Counted from the stretch's first letter, positions 18,528 through 28,101 are shown. The stretch: 64,000 bases of DNA from Acinetobacter sp. XH1741 (GCF_041021895.1 NZ_CP157428.1:1984001-2048000), one strand, 5' to 3'. A program made the numbers and translations. The notes: generated from the sequence alone by a model not told the origin.

Positions 18528-19058
18528 ATGAAAAAGACTTTTTTTTATTTATCAGCAATTGCTGTAGGATTATTTTCTCTTAACGCAGCAAATGCCGCTA
18601 CAGCAACGGGGACATTAACTGTCAAGGCAGCAGTAACAAATAGTTGTGTCCTTAATACTTCGGCTACAGGGACTACCACAAATGCTGTTTTGGACTTTGG
18701 TACTTTAAGTTCTCTTGCTAATAATGAAGATGCTGACACTACAACGACAGGAGGGACATCAATCAAAGTCCTTTGTAACAATACCGTACCATGGACATTA
18801 TCTTTTGATGGCGGAAAAAATGCTCAAACAACCCAACGTCGTATGGTAGGCGGGGCAACAAGTAATGAATATATTCCTTATAACCTGTTTTCAGATACAG
18901 GGCGTGCCACAGCAATTGGAATTGCAACCACAGCTTATAGTGGAACAGGTACTGGTGTAGTGCAGACAGTGAACGTGTATGGTCGTATTCCTGCTGGTTC
19001 AGCGTTGCCGAGTGCAGGTAGCTATGTGGATACAGTAACCATAACGGTAACTTATTAA
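18528..19058 (+). CDS. prpA: Major pilin-like protein, spore coat U domain
   Basis: The 176-residue secreted protein has a signal peptide (MKKTFFYLSAIAVGLFSLNAANA) and one spore coat U (SCPU) domain of the Csu type, with the paired cysteines (NSCVLNT and VLCNNT) and the typical ending VDTVTITVTY. It should be the main subunit of an archaic chaperone/usher pilus. Order and size match the A. baumannii photoregulated pilus operon prpABCD; I recall that name from the literature for this position beside pepN. ATG at 18528 is preceded by AAAAGG; the TTG at 18522 is less likely. Confidence 0.85.
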   Translation: MKKTFFYLSAIAVGLFSLNAANAATATGTLTVKAAVTNSCVLNTSATGTTTNAVLDFGTLSSLANNEDADTTTTGGTSIKVLCNNTVPWTLSFDGGKNAQTTQRRMVGGATSNEYIPYNLFSDTGRATAIGIATTAYSGTGTGVVQTVNVYGRIPAGSALPSAGSYVDTVTITVTY

Positions 19059-19133
19059 TTTGTATAAATTATAAAAACTGTTAGCCCTTTTGAAAGGGCT
19101 AATATATTAAAAAGATATATATTTGAGTAAAAC

Positions 19134-19838
19134 ATGAAAAAAAATATTTTTATTATTACGGGATTATTCTTATCTTTATCTACCATTATTAACGCCGCTA
19201 CAATCCGTCTGTCACCAGTCACTGTAGAAATATTAAGCCATCAAAAAGCTTCTTCAATTAGTTTATATAATCAGTCAAATGACAGTGCTGATTTACAGGT
19301 ACGTATATTTGAATGGAGCCAAAATAATGGACAAGATCAATTAACACCTACCGATGAAATCACCATTAGTCCACCTTTTTTAAAGCTAAAACCTAGTGAG
19401 TCTTATAATTTACGGGTAGTTCGAATTAATCCAGAGCCTATTTCTGGTGAAAAAACCTATCGTATTATTATTGATGAACTACCAAAGCCTGTTGATAGTC
19501 GTAAAGCTTCTCAAGGTGTAAATGTATTGCTTCGCTCGTCATTGCCTGTATTTGTAGTCAATAAAGATGCGATTACTCAACTGAATTGGAAAATTGATTC
19601 TCATCAAAAGGAAGCTTTTTTAAATATTAGAAATATTGGAAACCGCCACGCACTTTTAAATGACTTAATGCTTGTAGATAACACCGAAAATAAGAGTTAT
19701 CCGATTAAAGTGAATACAGTGAATGGCTATATTCTTGCAAAACAGACAAAAAGTTATTCAATTAGTAATTTTACATATCAACCTAATCATAAATACAGCA
19801 TTTCTCTGACAGTTAATGGTAAGAAAACCACACTTTAA
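19134..19838 (+). CDS. prpB: Periplasmic pilus chaperone
   Basis: The 234-residue protein has a signal peptide ending near NAA (residue 22) and a PapD-like two-domain chaperone fold: the N-terminal immunoglobulin domain with IRLSPVTVEI and the strand FLKLKPSESYNLRVVRI, which is the region that donates a strand to pilin subunits. It should bind and stabilise the SCPU-domain subunits in the periplasm and deliver them to the usher. It lies 75 bases after the pilin gene and 9 bases before the usher gene, so one operon is likely. Confidence 0.9.
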   Translation: MKKNIFIITGLFLSLSTIINAATIRLSPVTVEILSHQKASSISLYNQSNDSADLQVRIFEWSQNNGQDQLTPTDEITISPPFLKLKPSESYNLRVVRINPEPISGEKTYRIIIDELPKPVDSRKASQGVNVLLRSSLPVFVVNKDAITQLNWKIDSHQKEAFLNIRNIGNRHALLNDLMLVDNTENKSYPIKVNTVNGYILAKQTKSYSISNFTYQPNHKYSISLTVNGKKTTL

Positions 19839-19847
19839 GAGGCTTAT

Positions 19848-22307
19848 ATGAAATATATTATAGGTGTCTTATGTGTGGCATATTTTCCAGCGCATTCATT
19901 TGCTGAACAACTTCTAGATCATTCGAATACAGCGGTTCCGGGTGTTCCTGAATCTATAGAGAGCAATAATAAACACGCGCAGAAAAATATGAATGGGCAG
20001 GAGCCAGATCTTAATTTTATTCAGCTATTTTTAAATATTTCTATTAATTCTAATACTTCTGAAGATTTGTTTGCCGTAAAACAATCCAAAAATGGAAAGC
20101 TATATATTCGCGCGAGCGACTTGAAAACGTTAAGACTAAAAGTGGATGAGCATATCCCTGATAGCCAGTGGGTATGTCTTAATGAGCTCAAAGGAATTCA
20201 GTTTAAGTATCTGGAAAATGAGCAGTCTTTAAACTTACAAGTTCCGTCAAACATGTTAACGGACTATTCAGTTGACTTAACTGGTCAACCGACTACTAGC
20301 TCCAGCTTGCTAAAAATGAAACCCTTAAATGCTGCAATTCTAAATTACAGTCTCTACCATACCATCACCAATGATGAGCGTGTTTTTTCAGGTTCGGCAG
20401 AAGGGGTTTTTAACAGCGCGCTTGGTAATTTTTCATCAGGCGTTTTATATAACGGCAGTAATGAAAACAGTTATAGCCATGAGAAGTGGGTTCGCTTAGA
20501 AAGTAAATGGCAATATGTAGACCCTGAAAAAGTCAGGATTTATACCCTAGGTGACTTTGTTTCCAATAGCTCTGATTGGGGCAATAGTGTACGTCTGGCA
20601 GGTTTCCAGTGGTCAAGTGCATATACCCAGCGTGGGGATATTGTGACTTCGGCACTACCACAGTTTTCAGGTTCAGCAGCACTACCTTCAACACTCGATT
20701 TATACGTTAACCAGCAAAAGATTTATTCGGGACTGGTGCCATCTGGTCCATTTGATATTAAACAGCTCCCGTTTATTTCAGGGAATGAAGTTACGCTAGT
20801 GACGACTGATGCCACAGGTCAGCAAAGTATTACCAAAAAGCCTTACTATTTCTCATCGAAGATTTTGGCAAAAGGCATAAATGAGTTTTCAGTAGATGTT
20901 GGGATTCCACGCTACAACTATGGGCTGTACTCAAACGATTATGATGATGCCACTTTTGCATCGGGTGCGATTCGATATGGTTATAGCAACTCACTTACTT
21001 TAAGTGGTGGTGCAGAGGCTTCAACAGATGGTCTTTCAAATTTGGGAACAGGTTTTGCCAAGAATGTTTTTGGTGTGGGGGTTATCAATGCCGACATTGC
21101 AGCAAGCCAGTATAAAAATGAAAACGGCTATTCGGCTCTGGTCGGTTTAGAAGGGCGTATTAGCAAGAATATTTCATTTAACACGAGTTACCGCAAAGTA
21201 TTTGATAACTACTTTGACCTTGCCCGTGTGTCTCAAATTCGATATTTAAAAGATAACCAGATTACTTCTGAGCCACAGAACTATCTGAGCTACAGTGCAC
21301 TGGCAGATGAGATTTTTAGGGCAGGGATTAACTATAACTTTTATCCGGGCTATGGTGTTTATGTCGGTTATAACCAGATCAAATACAGTGATAACTCCTA
21401 TAAGCTACTTTCTGCCAACATAAGCGGAAGTTTAAACAAGAACTGGGGTTTTTATAGTTCAGCTTATAAAGATTATGAAAACCATAAGGACTATGGCATT
21501 TACTTTGCGCTTCGCTATACGCCATCTACCAGAGTTAATGCAATTTCTAGCGTATCTAACGATAGTGGCAGGCTGACTTACCGACAGGAATTATTTGTTT
21601 TATCAGAACCACAAATTGGTTCATTTGGATGGGGAGGCTATGTTGAGCGAGATCAGGATGCGCATAACAATAATGCATCGATCTACGGCTCTTACCGAGC
21701 GCGGGCTGCTTACTTAACTGGCCGATATAACCGAATTGGAGACAATGACCGAGTTGCAGTTTCCGCGACTGGATCATTGGTTGCGGCAGCAGGACGGATT
21801 TTTGCAGCTAATGAAATAGGTGATGGTTATGCTGTTGTTACCAATGCTGGGCCGCAAAGTCAAATTCTAAATGGTGGGGTAAATCTAGGGACCACGGACA
21901 AGTCAGGAAGGTTTCTTATTCCAAGCCTCATGCCATATAGAGAGAACCATATTTATTTAGATCCATCTTATTTACCTTTAAATTGGAATGTTAAATCTAC
22001 AGATCAAAAAACAGTGGTGGGATATCGTCAAGGGACTTTAGTTGACTTTGGGGCACATCAGGTCGTTTCAGGTTTAGTGAGAGTCGTTGATAAAAACAAC
22101 TCACCCTTGTTGCCGGGGTATAGCGTTCGAATTAATGGACAGCAAGATGCTGTGGTGGGCTACGATGGCGAAGTATTTATTCCAAACCTATTACAACAAA
22201 ACAAACTTGAAGTAGATCTTCTTGATCATGGTTCATGCCAAGTTGACTTCACTTATAACAGTAATCAGTACTCAACTAAGAAATTGGGACCTTATGTATG
22301 TCATTAA
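19848..22307 (+). CDS. prpC: Outer-membrane usher (FimD/CsuD-like)
   Basis: The 819-residue protein starts with a signal peptide (MKYIIGVLCVAYFPAHSFAEQ) and has usher features: an N-terminal chaperone-binding domain (PDLNFIQLFLNIS...), a long beta-barrel (about 150-680) interrupted by the plug region (SALPQFSGSAALPSTLDLYVNQQ), and a C-terminal domain with two cysteines (GSCQVDF ... YVCH). It forms the pore through which pilin subunits are added. The tip-adhesin gene overlaps its last codons by ten bases, supporting translational coupling. Confidence 0.92.
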   Translation: MKYIIGVLCVAYFPAHSFAEQLLDHSNTAVPGVPESIESNNKHAQKNMNGQEPDLNFIQLFLNISINSNTSEDLFAVKQSKNGKLYIRASDLKTLRLKVDEHIPDSQWVCLNELKGIQFKYLENEQSLNLQVPSNMLTDYSVDLTGQPTTSSSLLKMKPLNAAILNYSLYHTITNDERVFSGSAEGVFNSALGNFSSGVLYNGSNENSYSHEKWVRLESKWQYVDPEKVRIYTLGDFVSNSSDWGNSVRLAGFQWSSAYTQRGDIVTSALPQFSGSAALPSTLDLYVNQQKIYSGLVPSGPFDIKQLPFISGNEVTLVTTDATGQQSITKKPYYFSSKILAKGINEFSVDVGIPRYNYGLYSNDYDDATFASGAIRYGYSNSLTLSGGAEASTDGLSNLGTGFAKNVFGVGVINADIAASQYKNENGYSALVGLEGRISKNISFNTSYRKVFDNYFDLARVSQIRYLKDNQITSEPQNYLSYSALADEIFRAGINYNFYPGYGVYVGYNQIKYSDNSYKLLSANISGSLNKNWGFYSSAYKDYENHKDYGIYFALRYTPSTRVNAISSVSNDSGRLTYRQELFVLSEPQIGSFGWGGYVERDQDAHNNNASIYGSYRARAAYLTGRYNRIGDNDRVAVSATGSLVAAAGRIFAANEIGDGYAVVTNAGPQSQILNGGVNLGTTDKSGRFLIPSLMPYRENHIYLDPSYLPLNWNVKSTDQKTVVGYRQGTLVDFGAHQVVSGLVRVVDKNNSPLLPGYSVRINGQQDAVVGYDGEVFIPNLLQQNKLEVDLLDHGSCQVDFTYNSNQYSTKKLGPYVCH

Positions 22308-23320
22308 ATATTATGAATAAGGCTCAAATAGAGAGCTATAAAAAAATTTTCTTATATTTAAAATACTTTATAGGTATTTGCTTATTTTATCTCGTTTATG
22401 CATTTTTCAGTCCAACACATGCTGCTTGTACGGTAGCTGGAACAACCAATAATACGTTTATTTACACGGCAGCAAATATTAATAGTGATGCAACGGTAAA
22501 TTTTTCAGGAACAATTACTTGCACAAATGGAGGACTAATACCTCAGATCTCTCCGTTTATGTGTATGAAGACAGTATTTACAGGAGCGACCAACGCGAAT
22601 AATAGCGTATCGTTACCATATACAGTCACTGCAACTGTAGGTGGAGCAGGTTCCTCTACCACTAACCAAACTTCTAATGTTTGGTATGGTCCAGTGGTCA
22701 CTGTCGCTTCAAATAATATTCTTAGTTACTCGGTAAATGTGAAAGTACCGGCGCGAACAGGGTCGCTCATTGCATATCCTCAAGGAACCTATACAACTAC
22801 GGTTCAACTCTTTTGGGATATGGATATTCTAGCAGCGTTATGTTTAGGGGACGTCATTAGTTGGAGCTCTGGAAATGTAACGTTAACAGCGAACTTTGTG
22901 GTACCGACGCTTTGCCAATTAAACTCAACCTCAAATGTCGATTTTGGCAATATTAATGATATTGGTATTACTAAGCGTGACTACACGACTCAAGGTGCTG
23001 TAAATACGACATGTAACTCTGGAACGCCATATTCGATTTATTTGGGAGATGGTAATAACCGTATAAGCGGAGGGTTTAGGCGTATGGCCAATAGTAATAA
23101 TGAGTTTATTCCCTATCAATTATACAAAGATGCTGCTTATAGTTCAGTGTGGGATGCTACAGGTGGCATAAATAGTATTAATGGAGCAGGTGGTGTATCT
23201 GGTACTGGAAATGGCAGTGCTCAAACTAATACCGTTTATGGAAAAATTCCGCAAGGTACATCCATTGCAAGTACACCAGGAAACTACTCTGATAATGTTG
23301 TGGTTACCGTGACTTATTAA
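22298..23320 (+). CDS. prpD: Pilus tip adhesin with two spore coat U domains
   Basis: The 340-residue protein has an N-terminal hydrophobic signal (about residues 15-43, ending THA) and two consecutive SCPU domains: the first about 45-200 with CTVAG, ITCTNGG and CMKT cysteines, the second about 205-340 with TLCQLNSTSNVDFG, NTTCNSGTPYSIYLGDG and the ending NVVVTVTY. In Csu-type pili the two-domain subunit is the tip adhesin, whose first domain binds surfaces. The start is either ATG 22298, overlapping the usher, or ATG 22313. Confidence 0.85.
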   Translation: MSLNIMNKAQIESYKKIFLYLKYFIGICLFYLVYAFFSPTHAACTVAGTTNNTFIYTAANINSDATVNFSGTITCTNGGLIPQISPFMCMKTVFTGATNANNSVSLPYTVTATVGGAGSSTTNQTSNVWYGPVVTVASNNILSYSVNVKVPARTGSLIAYPQGTYTTTVQLFWDMDILAALCLGDVISWSSGNVTLTANFVVPTLCQLNSTSNVDFGNINDIGITKRDYTTQGAVNTTCNSGTPYSIYLGDGNNRISGGFRRMANSNNEFIPYQLYKDAAYSSVWDATGGINSINGAGGVSGTGNGSAQTNTVYGKIPQGTSIASTPGNYSDNVVVTVTY

Positions 23321-23336
23321 TTTTCAAATCTACATA

Positions 23337-23363
23337 AGAAGCTCTTTTATGACAGAGCTTCTT
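23337..23363 (+). terminator. Hairpin after the pilus operon
   Basis: A 10-bp stem (AAGAAGCTCT / AGAGCTTCTT) lies 16 bases after the last pilus gene. It has no strong T run, so it may terminate weakly or stabilise the mRNA. Confidence 0.5.
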
Positions 23364-23549
23364 ATAATTCAAACTGTATTGTCTGGAAATTGCTCAAATA
23401 TAAATAATAAAAATCAAATAATTCTTAGATTTCGAAACTCAACCGTCATTAGAAATGGTTTGACTTAAAAAGGCATCCTGTATATTTATTGATTAGTTCT
23501 AAAAAAGAACTAGCATGTAAAAACAAGCAATTAAAATAAAGGTGAACCA

Positions 23550-24236
23550 ATGTCGGATATTATTTTGCACCAGTGGGAAATTTCTCCGTTTTGTCAAAAA
23601 GTTGCAAGGGCTTTGAAATTTAAGGGCATTCCGTACAAAACAGTAAACTATAACGGTATTCTTGGAGCGAAAGTTCCTTTGCTCAGTAAAGTGGGGAAGG
23701 TTCCTGTCATTGACCATAATGGGCAACGTATACAAGACAGTACCCGTATTGCTCGTTATTTAGATGAAACTTATCCAGATACACCTAGGCTTTATCCTGA
23801 AGATCCAAATCAGAAAGCACTTGCTGAGCTATGGGAAGACTGGGCAGACGAGTCTCTTTATTTTTTTGAAGTTTATTTAAGGGTAAATGACCCAGAAGCT
23901 CTACAAGAAGCCATCCGTATTAGCAGCATTGGTCGCCCAGCTTATGAAAAGCCTATGGTGAAGGGTTTTATTTTAGCCGAATTAAAAACACAGCTCTTCT
24001 TTCAGGGTTTGGGACGAATGAAAGCTGAAAATGTGGAGGCAGAGTTTATAAAACATTTAGATCGTATTGAGCAGGTTTTATCGCAAAACGAATGGTTGGT
24101 AGGACATAATCAGAGCATTGCCGACATTGCTGTGGTTGCCCAACTCGGTGAAGTCGTTCGTACAAGCAAAAAGTTTAGTAAAGAAATTTTGAATCGTCCG
24201 TTTATTGCTTTATGGTATAAAAAACAAACAGGGTGA
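23550..24236 (+). CDS. Glutathione S-transferase family protein
   Basis: The 228-residue protein has an N-terminal thioredoxin-like GST domain (about 1-80; HQWEISPFCQKVARALKFKGIPY, then KVPVIDHNGQRIQDSTRIARYLDETYP) and a helical C-terminal domain with the N-capping motif QSIADIAVVAQL. The cysteine in SPFCQK could be catalytic, as in beta- or omega-like GSTs. The substrate is unknown. It starts a probable operon with the two SDR-like proteins downstream (7-base gap to the next start). Confidence 0.9.
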   Translation: MSDIILHQWEISPFCQKVARALKFKGIPYKTVNYNGILGAKVPLLSKVGKVPVIDHNGQRIQDSTRIARYLDETYPDTPRLYPEDPNQKALAELWEDWADESLYFFEVYLRVNDPEALQEAIRISSIGRPAYEKPMVKGFILAELKTQLFFQGLGRMKAENVEAEFIKHLDRIEQVLSQNEWLVGHNQSIADIAVVAQLGEVVRTSKKFSKEILNRPFIALWYKKQTG

Positions 24237-24243
24237 AACGACT

Positions 24244-25005
24244 ATGTCATTAGTAACACCGAATAAAACACGAGATTGTGCAGTTGTTATTGGTGTCGGG
24301 GCTTTACAGGGGATTGGTGCAGCCGTATGTCATCGCTTTGCTAAAGAAGGCTTAAAAGTTTACGTGGCTGGACGGACTTTTCAGAAAATTGAAGCAGTCG
24401 CTGCCGAAATTCATGCAAAGGGTGGTGAAGCTGTCGCATTTCGTCTAAATGCCGAAGATATCCATCAAGTACAAGCTCTATTTGACACAATCACCAGTCA
24501 AAATGAACGCATAACTGCTGTCATTCATAATGTGGGTGGCAATATTCCCTCAATTTTTTTACGTAGTCCACTCTCGTTTTTTACCCAAATGTGGCAATCC
24601 ACGTTTTTATCGGCTTATTTAGTGTCACAAAGCTGTCTAAAAATTTTTAAAGAACAAAATTACGGAACGCTTATTTTTACTGGGGCGAGTGCTTCTTTGC
24701 GTGGAAAACCTTTTTTTGCTGCTTTTACCATGGGTAAATCTGCTTTACGGGCTTATGCACTAAATTTAGCTCAAACTTATAAATCGCAAGGCATTCATAT
24801 TGCTCATGTCATTATTGATGGAATGGTTGATGGCGATAGAGTGAATAAAGCTTTATTGGGTCTAGGTCGTTTAGCGCGTCTTACGCGTGGGACAGGCGGG
24901 CTTAACATTGAAGCAATAGCAGAAAATTATTGGATGCTATATCTGCAAAGTCCCGAGCTCTGGACACATGAGTTAGATCTGCGCCCATACCAAGAAAAAT
25001 TTTGA
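24244..25005 (+). CDS. Short-chain dehydrogenase/reductase-like protein, atypical active site
   Basis: From the ATG at 24244 the protein has 253 residues. The nucleotide-binding region GVGALQGIGAAVCHRF, HNVGGN (the NNAG-type motif) and the Ser-containing FTGASAS segment are those of classical SDRs. The usual YxxxK reads FTMGK, so the catalytic tyrosine is replaced by phenylalanine. The protein may still bind NAD(P)H but its dehydrogenase activity is doubtful. It lies 7 bases after the GST gene and 9 bases before a second SDR-like gene. Confidence 0.85.
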   Translation: MSLVTPNKTRDCAVVIGVGALQGIGAAVCHRFAKEGLKVYVAGRTFQKIEAVAAEIHAKGGEAVAFRLNAEDIHQVQALFDTITSQNERITAVIHNVGGNIPSIFLRSPLSFFTQMWQSTFLSAYLVSQSCLKIFKEQNYGTLIFTGASASLRGKPFFAAFTMGKSALRAYALNLAQTYKSQGIHIAHVIIDGMVDGDRVNKALLGLGRLARLTRGTGGLNIEAIAENYWMLYLQSPELWTHELDLRPYQEKF

Positions 25006-25014
25006 GAGACTCAT

Positions 25015-25698
25015 ATGCTAAAAACAATATTTCAGAAGTTTCAAAAAAAGCAGGGCTGTGTTGTGCTTGCAGGTCATGATGACGAGCTACTGGGTCATGA
25101 CTTTGTAATTTTAGATAAAAACAGTCAATCGCCATTACAGGTTTATCAAGTCGTACATGATTCTACAGTTAAGAATATACAAGTAAATCGTGTAAATGAT
25201 GGCATAACGACTGTCCGTTTAGATCTGGTAAATCCCAAGCATTTAAAAAAACTACTGAACTATATAACAGCGCATGGTCATATCATTGAACTATGCGTAT
25301 TTCAGCCAAACTTTTCATCTGCACCAAATATTGAAGCTTTATCTTTAGAAGAAGTTGAGCACAGTTGGCAGACTACAGGTTTAAGTGCGGTAAGTGTGTC
25401 GCAAGCTGTGATTAAACCTATGCTTAAGCAGAAGCGGGGGACCGTTATCTTTCTTGGTGCACCCTCTAGTAACTCAGCTCACTACGATGTATTAAGTCAA
25501 AGCATGTTTGCAAGTATTCGTGCTTTGTCGCAGTCGTTAGCCAGAGAGTTTCAACCAAAAGGGATTCATATTTCTTATTGTATGGTTGAAAAATGGGAGG
25601 GACAAAACCCACGCTTTATTTCATCTGTTAAAGATGTCTGTCAACATCTCTATCAACAGCCTAGTTCTGCATGGAGCCAAGAGCTCAGCCTATCTTGA
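25015..25698 (+). CDS. Divergent SDR-like protein without cofactor motif
   Basis: The 227-residue protein resembles the second half of an SDR: KQKRGTVIFLGAPSSNSAHYDVLSQSMFASIRALSQSLAREFQPKGIHISYCMVEKW aligns with the strand-loop-helix around the active site, given here only as a pointer to residues 140-200. The N-terminal glycine-rich cofactor loop is missing, replaced by a GHDDELLGHDFVILD segment. It may be a paralogue of the preceding gene that has lost catalysis and acts as a partner subunit; that is inference. Confidence 0.7.
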   Translation: MLKTIFQKFQKKQGCVVLAGHDDELLGHDFVILDKNSQSPLQVYQVVHDSTVKNIQVNRVNDGITTVRLDLVNPKHLKKLLNYITAHGHIIELCVFQPNFSSAPNIEALSLEEVEHSWQTTGLSAVSVSQAVIKPMLKQKRGTVIFLGAPSSNSAHYDVLSQSMFASIRALSQSLAREFQPKGIHISYCMVEKWEGQNPRFISSVKDVCQHLYQQPSSAWSQELSLS

Positions 25699-25775
25699 GA
25701 TTTTACTTTCGACCATTCTTAAAATAGAGTACTGCTTTGAAGGTCGTCACAACAATAATTTCGATAGGTACTCAA

Positions 25776-26330
25776 ATGGTAAATACTAAGAATGCTCAAC
25801 AAGTAGTTAAATTGGTGTCGTTAGCGACTTTCATGTGCGTTTCTTCGCTGGCACAAGCCTATCAATATGATCAAGTGGCTCATTTAATGAATGAGCGCTT
25901 GTCTTATATGAAAGATGTCGCAGGCTATAAAGCAGAGCAGCATTTACCGATTGAAGATTTAGTACAAGAAAAGAAAGTACTCGATCAATCACTTTCTGAG
26001 GCTGAATCTTTTGGACTTAGCAGTGAAACTGTAAAGCCATTTATCGTGACGCAAATGAATGTAGCTAAAGCAATTCAGTACCGATATCGTGCAGACTGGT
26101 TGTCTAGCCCTGAAACCAATTGGAAGCCTCAAGACTTAAGCGAAGTGCGTTTAAAAATTAGTTCTCTAAATACCGAGCTTTTAAAAAATATTGCCTATGA
26201 ACTCAAGAAAAATCATAACAATGCACCTTATGGCTGTAGCTATATGTGGCCAGTTCAGCACCCTCAACTTAAAGAAGCCGACAAGAAAGCTTTATGTTTA
26301 ACCCTGAATAAAATCAAATTAAAACAATGA
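25776..26330 (+). CDS. Secreted or periplasmic hypothetical protein
   Basis: With the start at MVNTKNAQQ (preceded by AGGTACT) the protein has 184 residues and a signal peptide ending near SSLAQA. The mature part is helical and charged, with two cysteines close to the C-terminus (PYGCSYMWP and KALCLTL) that could form a disulphide. I do not recognise the family. It follows the SDR-like gene by 78 bases and is convergent with the Lrp regulator. Confidence 0.75.
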   Translation: MVNTKNAQQVVKLVSLATFMCVSSLAQAYQYDQVAHLMNERLSYMKDVAGYKAEQHLPIEDLVQEKKVLDQSLSEAESFGLSSETVKPFIVTQMNVAKAIQYRYRADWLSSPETNWKPQDLSEVRLKISSLNTELLKNIAYELKKNHNNAPYGCSYMWPVQHPQLKEADKKALCLTLNKIKLKQ

Positions 26331-26358
26331 AACACCTAAAGCGATTTATATAAGTAAA

Positions 26359-26856
26359 TTATTCAATCAACATTAAATCGGCGGTGTTGGCAGATTTAAG
26401 TGGGCGTAGGGCAAAGGTTGAACGCGTGTGCCGAATCCCTTTAATCGAATACAGCTTTTTACGTAAAAAACGTTCGTAATGCTCGGCATCTTTTACGGCC
26501 ACTTTCACCAAGTAGTCATAGTCACCAGTAACTAAATGTGCCTCTACAACTTCGGGTATATCTGCCAAAGCCTCACTAAAGTTTCCTAGCATCTCGTCAT
26601 CGTGGCGTTCTAACGTAATTTCAATAAAGAATAACTCGTGAATGCCAATCGCTTTTGGATTTACGTTTACGGTATAGCCTTCAATAATTTTTAGACTTTC
26701 TAAACGTTTGAGTCGAGTCCAACAGGGTGAAGATGAAAGCCCAACTTCTTCGGCGAGCTGTGCAACCGTTAAGCGTCCATTTCCTCGGAGGGCAGATAAT
26801 ATTTTCCGATCTATGCGATCTAGTGTGTATTCTGTGCTGTTCAAAATATAAACCAA
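26359..26856 (-). CDS. Lrp/AsnC-family transcriptional regulator
   Basis: The 165-residue protein has the N-terminal helix-turn-helix of the Lrp family (DRIDRKILSALRGNGRLTVAQLAEEVGLSSSPCWTRLKRLE) and the C-terminal RAM effector domain (VTGDYDYLVKVAVKDAEHYERFL). Such proteins are usually octameric amino-acid-responsive regulators. The start is uncertain: the frame opens with TTG codons at 26856 and 26844, and neither has a strong ribosome-binding site. No obvious target gene lies beside it. Confidence 0.9.
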   Translation of the reverse strand: MVYILNSTEYTLDRIDRKILSALRGNGRLTVAQLAEEVGLSSSPCWTRLKRLESLKIIEGYTVNVNPKAIGIHELFFIEITLERHDDEMLGNFSEALADIPEVVEAHLVTGDYDYLVKVAVKDAEHYERFLRKKLYSIKGIRHTRSTFALRPLKSANTADLMLIE

Positions 26857-27001
26857 AGAAGATTCTTCTGTTAATTTTTAATATACGTGATTTTTATGCT
26901 GAGATCATTTAAAAAAACTGAAAATTCAGGAAACATTTTGAGCCTTACAGCCATACACTATTTCTATGCATCGGGCTCTACTGGATAGGAGTTGTGATGG
27001 A

Positions 27002-27056
27002 GCAAAGAGCACTGTTTTAGTAAGGGTGACTAAACAGTGCTCTTTGCGGATCTAAT
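27002..27056 (+). repeat. Hairpin repeat, copy 1, left of the copper island
   Basis: A near-perfect 18-bp inverted repeat (left GCAAAGAGCACTGTTTTAG, right CTAAACAGTGCTCTTTGC) with one bulge is followed by GGATCTAATAAG. A related hairpin followed by GGGTCTAATAAA is found at 31278, beyond the copper genes. Confidence 0.8.
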
Positions 27057-27148
27057 AAGAACTAATACTCTGACTAAAATTGAACAGTTACTTGATTAAT
27101 CTGGCAATACTATTTCTAGACACTCACTCTCTAAAGTTTTCTTTCTTT

Positions 27149-28030
27149 TTATTCAATACCAATGACAGTTGTGATGTAGCCCGTTGTTAACAGTATGGCT
27201 AGACCTAATGACATTTCAACTAAAATGGCGTAACCCAACTGGTTTGCAAATTTTGGATACTCTAAACGAGGTGTGAAATACCATTTATTAAAGGCGGCTA
27301 GTAATAAAATGCAGAGAACAAAGAGCAGTTTTATAACAAATCCGTGCCCATAAGGAGTACTAACGAGCGTACTGAAATCTTTAATCAGTAACAAAGCAAT
27401 GCTAACTCCACAGGCCACTAAAATTCCAACAAGAACGCCTGCAATTCTTCCAAATAAGTGCATACTTTCTTTTAGCGGTAGGCCATTTATTATTCTGCTT
27501 GTTTTCCATAAGGGATAGAGTGAACCCATCCATAAAGACATCGCGAATACATGTATGGAAAGTAAAGCTTGAGAAAATAAGGATAAATTTGTGACATGAC
27601 CTAATTGAGAGAAACTTAAAATAATTGGGATGAGTAAGAGAGCGAAAATTGTTCCTTCAATTTTAAAAATTTGGTAAGTACGACTGCTTAATTTTACCAG
27701 CATAAAGATGAATAAAAGCAGAAAACTAAGTGATCGAATGATATGAGCATGCCCAATAGGGGTATTTATGAGTATGTTGATATAGTTACTATTCCACATA
27801 CCAGTTAGACCCGTATTAGCAAAACTTCCTATAAGAATAAAGAAACCTAAAACACTAGAGACAAGCCCTAAACTTGTACCAATCGCGATATATTTAATAA
27901 TAATGCGTTTCAGTTCCGCATAGTGACCAAGCAATAAATAACAAAAAGTACCCCCTATAACAAATGAAACACCCAGATATAAAAAGACCTTAATTAACCA
28001 AGTAGCATATATCCAAGTTTCAGAAATCAT
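27149..28030 (-). CDS. copD: Copper resistance membrane protein CopD
   Basis: The 293-residue protein has about eight hydrophobic segments and belongs to the CopD/PcoD family (for example LLGHYAELKRIIIKYIAIGTS in the first loop and SLWMGSLYPLWK in the middle). It is thought to work with periplasmic CopC in copper import across, or handling at, the inner membrane. The ATG at 28030 follows AAGGAGC, giving a better start than 28045. It lies 71 bases after copC, separated by a perfect hairpin, so it is probably the second gene of a copCD operon with reduced expression. Confidence 0.88.
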   Translation of the reverse strand: MISETWIYATWLIKVFLYLGVSFVIGGTFCYLLLGHYAELKRIIIKYIAIGTSLGLVSSVLGFFILIGSFANTGLTGMWNSNYINILINTPIGHAHIIRSLSFLLLFIFMLVKLSSRTYQIFKIEGTIFALLLIPIILSFSQLGHVTNLSLFSQALLSIHVFAMSLWMGSLYPLWKTSRIINGLPLKESMHLFGRIAGVLVGILVACGVSIALLLIKDFSTLVSTPYGHGFVIKLLFVLCILLLAAFNKWYFTPRLEYPKFANQLGYAILVEMSLGLAILLTTGYITTVIGIE

Positions 28031-28048
28031 ATTGCGCTCCTTCACTGT

Positions 28049-28081
28049 ATCAACATGCTATTGAGCTAATAGCATGTTGAT
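28049..28081. promoter_or_regulatory. Intercistronic inverted repeat between copC and copD
   Basis: A perfect 14-bp stem (ATCAACATGCTATT / AATAGCATGTTGAT) with the loop GAGCT lies 19 bases before the copD start. It lacks a T run. It could stabilise the copC mRNA end or reduce copD expression. Confidence 0.6.
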
Positions 28082-28101
28082 CTTAATTTTTATTTTTTGA
28101 T

